NCBI RefSeq assembly: GCF_013249045.1
Contig: NZ_JABRWP010000003.1
Coordinates: 1-64,000 of the forward strand
Reading direction: 5' to 3'
Length of the DNA stretch: 64,000 bases
Origin: Winogradskyella eckloniae
GTDB taxonomy: Bacteria > Bacteroidota > Bacteroidia > Flavobacteriales > Flavobacteriaceae
Below, piece after piece: positions 54,901 to 63,482 of this stretch. Made by a program: the position numbers and the translations under genes. The notes beneath the pieces were generated by a model. That model worked only from the letters and a program-made list of their open reading frames with translations, was not told the origin of the DNA and made no database searches. How positions within the stretch are numbered: the first letter of the stretch is position 1; each line of letters opens with the position of its first letter.

Positions 54901-54995
54901 AACAAAAAATTGACATTAATACAACTGATGTAAGACGCATTAATAGCCTTATAGTAAAAGAATACATGAACGAATACAACGGTTACGTTGCTTAA
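51927..54995 (+). CDS. hsdR: Type I restriction endonuclease subunit R
   Basis: The 1022-residue protein is the motor and nuclease of a type I restriction enzyme. The N-terminal PD-(D/E)xK nuclease reads RPDIILLINGMPLVFIEVKK (about 118-137). The SF2 translocase has Walker A TQGSGKTALAYF (about 312), FFLDEVHRS (DEAH-like, about 428), GLTGTPLLG and later LLTGFDAKRLKKLYI and TLTRVNRTYK. The long helical C-terminus (about 700-1022) binds the HsdMS core. It cuts unmodified DNA far from the target. It is first in the operon. Confidence 0.95.
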   Translation: MIFNEDSRVKIPSILHLIQLGYTYLSLKDSIWDENTNIFTDIFKERIEKINSYLSEKDIQKVYDDISISLENEDLGRAFYNKLIDQSGVKLIDFENFDNNSFHVVTELPYNKDDESFRPDIILLINGMPLVFIEVKKPNNRNGVQDEHRRMQRRFQNKKFRKFVNLTQLMVFSNNMAYSEEDTQMLEGAFYSTTNYKKPIFNYFREEETFDLNKLLQPLTGEDENYVLKDTNLLSIKSNKEYQSNKSPNTATNSISTSLFQRERLKFILRYAFAYVEEENGLEKHIMRYPQLFATKAIENKLENGIKKGIIWHTQGSGKTALAYFNVKHLTHYFQKHNIIPKFYFIVDRLDLLAQAAKEFTARGLVVHKVDSREVFSRDIKSTSVLHNSSGKPEITVVNIQKFKDDPDVIKNNDYNLSVQRVFFLDEVHRSYNPKGSFLANLELADKHSIKIGLTGTPLLGSEYNSRTLFGDYIHKYYYNLSIKDGYTLRLIREEIETNYKLVLQEALENIKVLQGNIDKKKLYADHRFVEPMLDYIVKDMEQARISMNDYSIGGMVVCDSSDQAKMMQEIFDDKYADKSDTLFDQAAEEPASYGNKKKEESKVNKAQVILHDIGTKQDRRDWVSDFKVGKLDFLFVYNMLLTGFDAKRLKKLYIGRKIKSHNLLQTLTRVNRTYKTHKYGYVVDFADIQKEFDKTNQDYFNELQSELGDEMQHYSNLFKKPEEIKEEIEEIKDVLFKFDTHNKEVFTQQISEINERSEIRQIAKVLNNSKELYNLIRLSGNFELLEKLDFRKLSVLARLTNDRLALINTRIALENNVDTDNILNTALEDVIFAFTKVKEEEMILADELKNTLGNTREMLAGNFDQKDPIFISLREELERLFKKKNLSEVTKEEMEANITALNEIYDKAKKLERENQLLKAKYDYDAKYARIHKRLMEKDPLTDSERKLFDALIGLKTAVDKEILQNSKLLENESYVEKMMMRLVVSQFKKEQKIDINTTDVRRINSLIVKEYMNEYNGYVA

Positions 54996-55049
54996 TAGAA
55001 GTTAAAATATTAATTGTCGCAAAATATACGACAGTTCAAAAAAAAGTAA

Positions 55050-56039
55050 ATGAGTAAGGATAGTCAAATAGTAATCTATCAAGATAAAGATTCTGGTATT
55101 ACAATAGATGTAAAACTAGAAGGAGAAACTATTTGGCTAGACCAATATCAACTTGAAGCGCTGTTTGATACCGATAGAACTTCTATTGGTCGTCATTTAA
55201 GAAATATATATAGTTCTAATGAATTAGATAAAGAGGCAACTAGTGCAAAAATTGCACAAGTTCAACAAGAAGGGGAAAGAGAAGTTAAAAGGACAATAAA
55301 TGTTTATAATCTTGATGCAATTCTTTCCGTAGGTTATAGGGTAAATTCTAAAAAAGGAACTGCTTTTAGAAAATGGGCAAATGCTATTTTAAAAGATTAT
55401 TTAGTTAAAGGCTATGCGCTTAATGAAAAACGATTAGCACAAAAAGAACAAGAAGTAAAGCTACTAAAAGACGGGATTCATATTTTAACTAGAACAGTAA
55501 GCAAAGCTATTGAAGAAAAGGCTTCAGACAATATAATTTTAGAAACCTTTGCTAAAGGCTTAAGCTTGTTAGATGATTATGATCATGAAGAATTAGATGC
55601 TAAAGGACTAACAACAACAGAAGCTAGTTACCCTAGTTTAGACGATTATCAGGAGATAATTAATCAAATGCTAACGGAGTTTGATTCTGATGTCTTTGGA
55701 AAAGAAAAAGATAAAAGCTTCCAGAGTTCTGTGGCACAAATAGCAAAAGGATTTGGAGACGACGATTTTTACCCAAGCATAGAAGAAAAGGCAACCATGC
55801 TTCTATATTTAGTAGTTAAAAATCACTCATTTGTAGATGGCAACAAACGTATAGCTGCTGCTTGTTTTTTAAAGTTTTTGCAACAAAACAATATGTTGTT
55901 TAATAGTGAGCAACAACCCATAATTAGTAACGATACCTTAGCCAGTTTAACGCTGTTTATAGCATCTAGCAAACCAGACGAAATGCAAACCGTAACACGT
56001 TTGGTAATTAGTGTATTAAACAGAAATAACAGCAATTAA
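55050..56039 (+). CDS. RhuM-family / Fic-domain fusion protein within the hsd operon
   Basis: The 329-residue protein has an N-terminal RhuM domain (about 1-130: ETIWLDQYQLEALFDTDRTS and IGRHLRNIYSSNELD, NVYNLDAILSVGYRVNSKKG), a linker helix, and a C-terminal Fic/Doc domain (about 190-320) with NHSFVDGNKRIAAA. This is the Fic motif HxFxDGNKR with the catalytic His; the last motif residue is Lys-Arg, as in Doc, rather than Gly-Arg. Fic enzymes modify proteins with AMP or phosphate. The gene separates hsdR from hsdM, in the same transcript. It may be a toxin or regulator of the RM complex. Confidence 0.88.
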   Translation: MSKDSQIVIYQDKDSGITIDVKLEGETIWLDQYQLEALFDTDRTSIGRHLRNIYSSNELDKEATSAKIAQVQQEGEREVKRTINVYNLDAILSVGYRVNSKKGTAFRKWANAILKDYLVKGYALNEKRLAQKEQEVKLLKDGIHILTRTVSKAIEEKASDNIILETFAKGLSLLDDYDHEELDAKGLTTTEASYPSLDDYQEIINQMLTEFDSDVFGKEKDKSFQSSVAQIAKGFGDDDFYPSIEEKATMLLYLVVKNHSFVDGNKRIAAACFLKFLQQNNMLFNSEQQPIISNDTLASLTLFIASSKPDEMQTVTRLVISVLNRNNSN

Positions 56040-56058
56040 ATAAGAGAGATTAAATATA

Positions 56059-57684
56059 ATGACAAGTACCACACAATTTGAAACCCAAACCAAAGCACTT
56101 ATAGACGACCTAAAAAGCGTCTGTGCCAATTACGGTTTAGGAAATGACGGCAACGAATTTAAAATAATAACCCAAGTATTTTTATATAAATTCTTAAACG
56201 ATAAATACGTTTACGAACTAAAACAACTAGAACCCGAATTAGCAAAAGCCGAAAACTTTGACGATGCACTTAAAACGTATTCTGAGGACGATTTAGAAAT
56301 GCTAACCATGCAAATAAGCGAAAATACCGCACGCATCGCTCCTAAAAACCTATTGTCGCGTTTGTTTGAGCAACAAAACAAAGACAATTTCGCTGCCATT
56401 TTCGATGAAACCTTAGTTAGCGTAGCTAAAGATAATATCGCTATTTTCTCGGTACTTACACAAGGTGGCGAAAAAGTAGTATTGTTCGAAAACCTAAGTA
56501 AATATGTTACCGATAAAAAAGATGATTTCTGCAAAGCCTTAATAAACAAGCTAACCACATTTAGTTTTGAACACATATTCACGCAAAAATTCGATTTTTT
56601 TGCTACTATTTTCGAGTATTTAATAAAAGATTACAATACCAATTCTGGAGGTAAATACGCCGAGTATTTTACACCACACGCTGTAGCCAAAATTATGGCT
56701 GCTTGTTTGGTTACAGGAGACAATGTAAACAACGTAACCTGTTACGACCCAAGTGCAGGTTCGGGAACCTTGTTAATGAATATTGCACACGCCATTGGCG
56801 AAGATAAGTGTACCATTTACTCGCAAGACATCTCGCAAAAATCGTCTGCCTTATTGCGTTTAAACCTTATTTTAAACAATCTGGTACATTCCATACAAAA
56901 CATTATACAAGGCAATACTATTTTAAGTCCGTATCACAAACAAGACAACGGACAGTTAGAACAGTTTGATTATATAGTGTCCAACCCACCATTTAAGTTA
57001 GATTTTAGCGATTACAGTGCAGATTTAGACAGCAAAGCCAATAAAGAACGCTTTTTTGCAGGCATACCCAATATTCCTAAAAGCAAGAAAGACTCTATGG
57101 CTATTTACTTGCTATTTATACAACACATTATGCACAGCTTAACCCCAAAAGGAAAAGCGGCTATTGTAGTACCTACAGGTTTTATAACTGCACAATCTGG
57201 TATCGATAAAAAAATTAGACAAAAACTAGTAGAAAGTAAAATGCTAGCAGGTGTAGTGTCTATGCCTTCTAATATTTTTGCAACTACAGGAACCAACGTT
57301 AGTATTTTGTTTTTAGATAAAACCAATATAAAAGATGTGGTGTTGGTAGATGCCTCTAATTTAGGAACCAAAGTAAAAGAAGGTAAAAACCAAAAAACCG
57401 TTTTAAGCGAAGCCGAGGAACAACAAATTATAAATGTGTTTAATGCGAAAGAAGCCAAAGACGATTTTTCTGTTGTGGTGTCTTACGACGATATAAAAGC
57501 CAAAAATTACAGCCTAAGTGCAGGACAATATTTTGAAGTTAAAATAGAATACATAGATATTACTGCGGAAGAGTTTGCAGCTAAAATGAATGGGTTTGAA
57601 AGCAATTTAGAAAGCCTATTTGTCGAATCTAAAAGTTTAGAAAAGGAGATCCAAATGAACTTAAAGAGTTTAAAGTATGATTAA
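56059..57684 (+). CDS. hsdM: Type I restriction-modification DNA methyltransferase subunit M
   Basis: The 541-residue N6-adenine methyltransferase has the HsdM_N helical domain (about 1-160), the SAM-binding motif I DPSAGSGTLLMNIAH (about 232-246) and the catalytic NPPF (in YIVSNPPFKLDF, about 311). It methylates host DNA at the site read by HsdS and is also needed for restriction. Length and motif order are normal. It overlaps hsdS by 8 bases. Confidence 0.95.
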   Translation: MTSTTQFETQTKALIDDLKSVCANYGLGNDGNEFKIITQVFLYKFLNDKYVYELKQLEPELAKAENFDDALKTYSEDDLEMLTMQISENTARIAPKNLLSRLFEQQNKDNFAAIFDETLVSVAKDNIAIFSVLTQGGEKVVLFENLSKYVTDKKDDFCKALINKLTTFSFEHIFTQKFDFFATIFEYLIKDYNTNSGGKYAEYFTPHAVAKIMAACLVTGDNVNNVTCYDPSAGSGTLLMNIAHAIGEDKCTIYSQDISQKSSALLRLNLILNNLVHSIQNIIQGNTILSPYHKQDNGQLEQFDYIVSNPPFKLDFSDYSADLDSKANKERFFAGIPNIPKSKKDSMAIYLLFIQHIMHSLTPKGKAAIVVPTGFITAQSGIDKKIRQKLVESKMLAGVVSMPSNIFATTGTNVSILFLDKTNIKDVVLVDASNLGTKVKEGKNQKTVLSEAEEQQIINVFNAKEAKDDFSVVVSYDDIKAKNYSLSAGQYFEVKIEYIDITAEEFAAKMNGFESNLESLFVESKSLEKEIQMNLKSLKYD

Positions 57685-58969
57685 TGATACTATTACTTTA
57701 GGAGAAATTAGCTTTGTTACGAAATTGGCAGGTTTTGAACATACCAAATATATACAACATAACGCTACACATGAAGTTAATGATGTTCCTTTAGTTATAG
57801 GAAAAAATGTCAAAGACGGAAAAGTAAGATATGTTTTTGATTGGTATATTCCAATAGAAATTTCAGATGCTTTACCAAGAAGCGTGTTAGACAAGCAATG
57901 TCTTGTAATTCCTTATGTTGGAAGTAAGTTAGGAGAGCTAGCTGTTTTTAGAAACGATTTCAAATGTCATTTAGGAAGCAATGTGGCTAAGGTAGAGCTA
58001 CTAGATGATACTTTAGATATACATTATCTTTATTATTATTTATCGAGTAAATACGGTCAATTACAACTCTTTAAAGGTAAACAGGGCTCTGCTCAACCAA
58101 ACATAACAATGACTTCAATTAGAGAAACTGTTGTTGTTAAGTTTGAAAAAAGTATTCAAAAACAAATAGCCAAAGTCCTTTCCGATTTAGATGCCAAAAT
58201 AGAAGTCAACAACAAAATAAACCAAGAGTTAGAAGCCATGGCAAAAACGCTTTACGATTATTGGTTTGTACAGTTCGATTTTCCTGATGCTAATGGTAAA
58301 CCTTATAAATCGTCTGGTGGCAAAATGGTTTTTAATGAAGTGTTGAAACGTGAGATTCCTGAGGGTTGGGATGTCAAAGAACTGGAATTTTGCGCAGATT
58401 TTAAAAACGGAAAAGGAATGAAAAAGAATCTTCTAGATGATAATGGAGAGTTTCCTGTTTTTGGTTCAAATGGAATTGTTGGAAAAACAGATAAATTCCT
58501 ATTTGATAAACCTGTTATAGCAATTGGTAGAGTAGGTGCAAATTATGGGGAAGTACATTATTCAATTGATTCATGTTGGATTACTGATAACGCTGTTACG
58601 TCCCAACCGAAAAAAAATGAATATTTGTGGTGGCTATTATTAGCGTTAAAAGGGATTAATTATTCCAAGATTGCTGGTGGTTCTGCACAGCCACTTATTA
58701 CACAAGGAAAATTAAAAGCCTTAAATTTTGCAATACCAAGTAGTGATTTATTCCAAAATTTTCATCAGATAATTAATCCAATTTATATAAAAATCAACAA
58801 TGTTCTTAAACAAAACCAAAAACTCTCAGAGCTTAGAGATTGGTTGTTGCCTATGTTAATGAATGGGCAGGTGCGCATAGCGCATTCCCATGCAGATGGG
58901 AATCTTGGTGAGGTGGAGCAAGAGTTGGGTATGGTGGCTGAGGGTAATGAATCTTATAAAACGAAATAA
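57677..58969 (+). CDS. hsdS: Type I restriction-modification specificity subunit S
   Basis: The 430-residue protein has two target-recognition domains (about 1-150 and 230-385), each ended by a conserved helix: QKQIAKVLSDLDAKIEVNNK after the first and KQNQKLSELRDWLLPMLMNG after the second. Together they read a bipartite DNA site; the sequence does not tell which. The last 30 residues (RIAHSHADGNLGEVEQELGM) are unusual and are encoded in part by a REP-like palindrome (58,884-58,903). The ATPase gene follows after 3 bp. Confidence 0.93.
   Translation: MINDTITLGEISFVTKLAGFEHTKYIQHNATHEVNDVPLVIGKNVKDGKVRYVFDWYIPIEISDALPRSVLDKQCLVIPYVGSKLGELAVFRNDFKCHLGSNVAKVELLDDTLDIHYLYYYLSSKYGQLQLFKGKQGSAQPNITMTSIRETVVVKFEKSIQKQIAKVLSDLDAKIEVNNKINQELEAMAKTLYDYWFVQFDFPDANGKPYKSSGGKMVFNEVLKREIPEGWDVKELEFCADFKNGKGMKKNLLDDNGEFPVFGSNGIVGKTDKFLFDKPVIAIGRVGANYGEVHYSIDSCWITDNAVTSQPKKNEYLWWLLLALKGINYSKIAGGSAQPLITQGKLKALNFAIPSSDLFQNFHQIINPIYIKINNVLKQNQKLSELRDWLLPMLMNGQVRIAHSHADGNLGEVEQELGMVAEGNESYKTK
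58884..58903. repeat. REP-like palindrome inside the 3' end of hsdS
   Basis: ATTCCCAT (58,884-58,891), loop GCAG, ATGGGAAT (58,896-58,903), followed by CT, has the same frame as the groES-groEL palindrome (ATTCC...GGAATCT) with different but paired inner bases. It is read as coding sequence (HSHADGN). A second small palindrome, TGCGC-ATA-GCGCA, lies just before it. Confidence 0.5.
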
Positions 58970-58972
58970 CAA

Positions 58973-60925
58973 ATGTATTTAGCTTCTATTTACCTAGAAA
59001 ACCACAATTTATTTGATAAGCCACAAACAATAAATTTTGGAGGAAGGTTTATTTATGATTTCTCAAATATTCTTGGAATTACTAGAAAACAAAATAAAAG
59101 TTTTATAGAGAATTTTTATTCCGTTGATAATTTAGAATTAGTATCCGCTATTGTTGGAAAAAATGGTACAGGTAAAACTACATTATTAAGAGACTTAATT
59201 GATTTTTTAAAAGGAAAAGGATATGGTTATAATTTTATCTTGTTTTTAGAAAAAGGGAGTTCAACGTACACCGTTAGTTCATCAATGGTATTTGGTTGTG
59301 ATTTTATTGAAAGTTCTATAGACCTAAGTTTTGATACTTTATATTACTCACCATATTTAGACTTTAAAGAACCACTAAACGGAATTGATTTAAGTTATGA
59401 TACAATTTTAGAAGAAGATTTTGAAGCTTCTAAAGGTAAGTTTTTAGGTAGTGAAGACATAAATCCTAAACGTTGGTTGAAATCTCAGAACTCTTTGAGA
59501 ATACTTGAATTTCAGTCTTCTGAATATGCTTTAGGATTGAAAAGTTTTTTTGACTTTCCAGAAATTGAGCGTTCAAGAATTTCATTTATACGATACAAAA
59601 TTGATGTAGATAATTCAAATGATAAAATTCAATTCCATAACACACCTATGGATTTGCAATATTCATTACAACCTTTATATAATTTAATTAGTAAAGAAAG
59701 AACAACTATTAATCAGAATAGATATGAAGGTTATAGCTTGGTTGAGCTTCAGAAAAATTTGTTTAAGAATAATTTAATTATGGATGTGATTTGTATGCTG
59801 ATTAAGCAAATGGAAAAGACTAATCAGTATTTACAAGAGGGATTTCTTGAAATCAATTCAAAAGAATTTAATGAGTTAATCGAAAATTTGGATTCAAGAG
59901 AAGCCCTATTTAAATTTCTTGAACTTCACTATTTTAAAATAGGAGTTAATAAATCTCAAATTTTACCTATTGAAGAGACTAAAGACATGGTCAATTATTT
60001 ATTTGATTTAATTGATAATTTAGAAGCTGAAAATGATAGAGATACCAGGAATTTTGATTGGAGTTATAAATCTATTTATTTGAATCTTGAACAAACAAGA
60101 AGATTAATTGAATATCATACTCGATTCTTAAATAAAGTAGATCAATATTATGGAGGTATAGAAGATACAAATGGAAAAGTTTTATTTAAAAAGAGTGAGC
60201 GTATAGAAGGATTAGTCAATTATGAACCTTCTGAGAGAGATTTGAGTTCTGGTGAAACAGCTTTGTTAAATTTTTATTCTCGAATTTATTATTATTTCAA
60301 AAAGCAATTAATAGATTTAGAAAGTATAGAAAAGAAAGATTTCTATATCATCTTATTAGATGAAGCCGATATGGGTTATCATCCAAAATGGAAAAAATCT
60401 TTTGTTAAATCCATTGTCTCTTTTTTGCCGAAGTTTTTTAAAACTTTGGAAGCAGATATTCAAATTATATTTACTACTCACGATCCGTTAACACTATCTG
60501 ACATACCAAAGAATAATGTAACTTATCTTTCTAAGAAAGATAGTGGAGAAACCTATATACTTAATACGGATGAGGTTTGTCATAAAAAAACTTTTGGCGC
60601 AAATATTCACGATCTTCTTGCAGACAGTTTCTTTTTAGAAGATGGCTTCATGGGTGAATTTGCTGAAGAAGTAATTACAGATTTAGTTAACTATTTAACT
60701 TTTGACGTCGAAGAGGAAATTTCGGCCGAGAATGTTAAAAATATTAAAGAATGGAATGAGAAAAAGGCTAAAAAATTAATTGGGATTATAGATGAGCCCT
60801 TAATAAAGGAGAGAGTCCAATCATTATTTAATAAAAAGTTTCTGTATAATGACAAAGATTTGTTGCGATTGAAAATCAAAGAGTTGGAGGGTCAATTAAA
60901 AAAAATAAGTAATGAGGAGGATTAA
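58973..60925 (+). CDS. RecF/SMC-like AAA ATPase, Septu PtuA-like
   Basis: The 650-residue protein has an ABC-type ATPase split by a long helical insert: Walker A GKNGTGKTTLL (62-72), signature LSSGETALLNF (about 423), Walker B IILLDEADMGYHP (about 461-473) and switch His in IIFTTHDPLTLSD (about 502). No TOPRIM nuclease domain is present, so it is not an OLD protein. Such ATPases paired with an HNH nuclease make the Septu (PtuAB) anti-phage system and similar retron effectors. It starts 3 bp after hsdS and overlaps the HNH gene by 14 bases, so the pair is translationally coupled. Confidence 0.88.
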   Translation: MYLASIYLENHNLFDKPQTINFGGRFIYDFSNILGITRKQNKSFIENFYSVDNLELVSAIVGKNGTGKTTLLRDLIDFLKGKGYGYNFILFLEKGSSTYTVSSSMVFGCDFIESSIDLSFDTLYYSPYLDFKEPLNGIDLSYDTILEEDFEASKGKFLGSEDINPKRWLKSQNSLRILEFQSSEYALGLKSFFDFPEIERSRISFIRYKIDVDNSNDKIQFHNTPMDLQYSLQPLYNLISKERTTINQNRYEGYSLVELQKNLFKNNLIMDVICMLIKQMEKTNQYLQEGFLEINSKEFNELIENLDSREALFKFLELHYFKIGVNKSQILPIEETKDMVNYLFDLIDNLEAENDRDTRNFDWSYKSIYLNLEQTRRLIEYHTRFLNKVDQYYGGIEDTNGKVLFKKSERIEGLVNYEPSERDLSSGETALLNFYSRIYYYFKKQLIDLESIEKKDFYIILLDEADMGYHPKWKKSFVKSIVSFLPKFFKTLEADIQIIFTTHDPLTLSDIPKNNVTYLSKKDSGETYILNTDEVCHKKTFGANIHDLLADSFFLEDGFMGEFAEEVITDLVNYLTFDVEEEISAENVKNIKEWNEKKAKKLIGIIDEPLIKERVQSLFNKKFLYNDKDLLRLKIKELEGQLKKISNEED

Positions 60926-61901
60926 AGTAACAAACGAGTTGCAAAATGAGGTTGAGATTTTTAATAAAAATCTTTTCATAGAAAAGAGAGACAAGTCTTT
61001 TGAGTTGCCCATTGATAGATTAAGAAAATTAAGAAATAAAAGGTCTCATAAATATAAAACTTATGTAAAGAATATCATTTTAAATTATGAAGATTTGCTA
61101 AATGCAAATCCAATTGAAATGAAAACTTTTATAACGAAGTTTAATAAAATATTAAAGCCTCATGAATTGGAAAAAAAAATAGGTTCATCTAAGATTAGTT
61201 TTCATGAGGAAGTTGTTAGGGCAATGAGATATGAAGATTTGAGAAGCAAAGAATTTCCAAACTATTTATTGAACTCAAATTTAAAAACATGTGTTTATTG
61301 TAATGCTCAGTCGACCTTAGTTATTGAAAAGAAATTCTATGACAAAAAAAAGCGAAGAGTAAAACAAATTTTAGCGAAACTTCAATTAGATCATTATTAC
61401 CCGAAGTCGAAATATCCCTTCTTGTGTACTTCTTTTTTTAATCTTTATCCAACTTGTGCCAATTGTAATTTAGCTAAAGGGAGTAAAGAGGCTTTGTTTG
61501 AACTATATACCACAACTAATGATTTAGATTTATTTAATTTCAAAATTGATGATAAATCAATAATAAAATATTTAGTCAAGTGTGAATTAAAGCATCTAAA
61601 AGTGGATTTAGAATCGACTACAGGGGATTCTAATTTACTTAAAAATCATAATGAGTTGTTTCAAATTGAAGCGGTGTATGGAAGTCATGTTGATGTTGCA
61701 GAAGAACTTGTATTAAAAGCAAAAGCAAACCCACAAACTTATAGAAGTATGCTTGAAAAAAGCTACTCAAAACTTTTTCCCGATCCGACAATAATAGATC
61801 GACTATTGGTTGGGAATTATACAAAAGCAGAAGAACTAGGAAAGAGGCCAATGGCGAAGTATACTCAGGATATAGCTAGGCAATTGAAATTGATTAAATA
61901 A
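60912..61901 (+). CDS. HNH endonuclease, Septu PtuB-like
   Basis: The 329-residue protein carries an HNH nuclease core in the middle: KTCVYCNAQST (CxxC, about 126-129), LQLDHYYPKSKYPFL (catalytic His, about 158-172) and FFNLYPTCANCNLAKGS (Asn and second CxxC, about 175-191). Flanking helical regions of about 120 residues each make it longer than a typical PtuB. It is presumably held inactive by the ATPase and released on infection to cut DNA or RNA. It overlaps the ATPase gene and is followed after 3 bp by the 525-residue gene. Confidence 0.88.
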   Translation: MRRIKVTNELQNEVEIFNKNLFIEKRDKSFELPIDRLRKLRNKRSHKYKTYVKNIILNYEDLLNANPIEMKTFITKFNKILKPHELEKKIGSSKISFHEEVVRAMRYEDLRSKEFPNYLLNSNLKTCVYCNAQSTLVIEKKFYDKKKRRVKQILAKLQLDHYYPKSKYPFLCTSFFNLYPTCANCNLAKGSKEALFELYTTTNDLDLFNFKIDDKSIIKYLVKCELKHLKVDLESTTGDSNLLKNHNELFQIEAVYGSHVDVAEELVLKAKANPQTYRSMLEKSYSKLFPDPTIIDRLLVGNYTKAEELGKRPMAKYTQDIARQLKLIK

Positions 61902-61904
61902 CTT

Positions 61905-63482
61905 ATGAGTATAATCCAATTACAAACTAATCAAGTTAAAGCACCTTATTTAGGTAAACCGCATTATCCCATTACAGGTCTAGATCAATTAGGTTTAAAC
62001 ATTACAAGTGAGCGTATCTTTGAATGTCTACTTCCAGGACTTAATAATGTAACACAACGTATTCGTTATTATTCGTTTTATAGTTGGTTTTTTCAATGGT
62101 ATGCTGCACATATTGGTAGCACATCTGTGAAACAACAAAACAGTTATTTAAGGCGTGCAGAATTTATATTAGCACTTATTTCAGCGCATAACCAAAAAGG
62201 TGGTGTGCCAGGTATTACAAAAGCACAGCATATCTATGAAATTTCAGACGAGGTTATAGAATTAAAGAAGGGGACACAAGAAGGGGATACTAGTGTCGGT
62301 TCATATTGGAATAACAGTCGTGGCGTGCTTGGTCAGTATTATATTAGTTCAGTAAAGCAATTAGGGATTTTGGCAGATCAAGGCTCTATTAACGGTTTGT
62401 ATATTCGTACTGATTTTGAGAATAAGACCAAAGTGTCAGGAAAAAAATTGGCTGATGCCTTTATAGAGAATACAGCGTCCAATCTTCCTGTTTTTATTAA
62501 AGCTATAGAAGATAATAGTATTTCTAAGTTAGCTTTAAATGACTTAAAAACGGATTTCGATATGCAACTTATTCCTAATAATAGCAATGAACAAAAATTA
62601 TTCTGGCAATTGTTTTCTGGTGTTGATAACCCAAAACTTAAAATAGATACTTTTTATAGAAAAGAAACTATAAAATTGGTGTTGCAAAGTTTTAATGATG
62701 CCGATAACAACCAAAAGTATAATCAACTCCATGTACCTTTTTCTCTATATGATAAGCAATGGGATTTGCTAAGCACAACGACTGAGAAATTATGGTATTT
62801 GTATATGATGGAGCAATTTTGGAGTGTTGCCTGTACAAGTGCTCTTGATATTTTTTTATTAATACTTAAAGACGAATCTCATGATAATTGGATAGATGAA
62901 ACAAAACTTGTTGACGGAATAATTAAGAAACTTGATGCTGTATTTGAATCTGAAAGTATGCAGCCTAAGCAAGATTTGTTTATTACAGAGCAGTTTATGG
63001 GTTTTTCGGTTCCTCAATTAATTGAATCAGCTCGTAAAGAGGAGGATCTGTTTGACAGATTGGGCTTTGTACTTTATGCAATTCAGAAGCTGTATTTAGA
63101 GAATTGGCTACATTATAAAAGTATTTTAGAGTTTGCTAACACTTTTAATATGCATTCAGCAAGTAGTTTTATCGTTTCAATGGCAGATATTGAATCTAAA
63201 AAACAATTAACCATTTCAGATTTTAGTCATTACTTTTTAACCCGTTACATCATTAATAGGCATTATTATGTAGCTTTAAGGAAATTGAGTGCAACTCAAA
63301 ATAGTGCTAAGTTTTACAGAGAAGAAGGACAGATACGCTATGTAGATAAATTTATATATGGATATTCATCGCCTAGAATACACACTCTTGTTGATTTTTT
63401 AAAAGACCTTAATCTTATCCATAAAGATAAAACGGAACTTACCGAACTTGGTCAGCTAAAACTAGAAGCTTTATCTATATGA
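61905..63482 (+). CDS. Unrecognised 525-residue protein in the defence operon
   Basis: The protein begins MSIIQLQTNQVKAPYLGKPH and contains LNNVTQRIRYYSFYSWFFQW (about 46-65), TEKLWYLYMMEQFWSVACTS (about 288-307) and a C-terminal winged-helix-like end (RIHTLVDFLKDLNLIHKDKT, ELTELGQLKLEAL). It is largely helical, rich in aromatic residues, without signal peptide or membrane segment and without nuclease or ATPase motifs that I can see. Its stop overlaps the next start (ATGA), so it acts with the phospholipase-D-type protein. I cannot assign it to a family. Confidence 0.8.
   Translation: MSIIQLQTNQVKAPYLGKPHYPITGLDQLGLNITSERIFECLLPGLNNVTQRIRYYSFYSWFFQWYAAHIGSTSVKQQNSYLRRAEFILALISAHNQKGGVPGITKAQHIYEISDEVIELKKGTQEGDTSVGSYWNNSRGVLGQYYISSVKQLGILADQGSINGLYIRTDFENKTKVSGKKLADAFIENTASNLPVFIKAIEDNSISKLALNDLKTDFDMQLIPNNSNEQKLFWQLFSGVDNPKLKIDTFYRKETIKLVLQSFNDADNNQKYNQLHVPFSLYDKQWDLLSTTTEKLWYLYMMEQFWSVACTSALDIFLLILKDESHDNWIDETKLVDGIIKKLDAVFESESMQPKQDLFITEQFMGFSVPQLIESARKEEDLFDRLGFVLYAIQKLYLENWLHYKSILEFANTFNMHSASSFIVSMADIESKKQLTISDFSHYFLTRYIINRHYYVALRKLSATQNSAKFYREEGQIRYVDKFIYGYSSPRIHTLVDFLKDLNLIHKDKTELTELGQLKLEALSI

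Noticed and set aside
58973-60925. ATPase as an OLD nuclease (Gabija GajA-like)
   Set aside because: No TOPRIM domain follows the ATPase, and the nuclease is a separate HNH protein.
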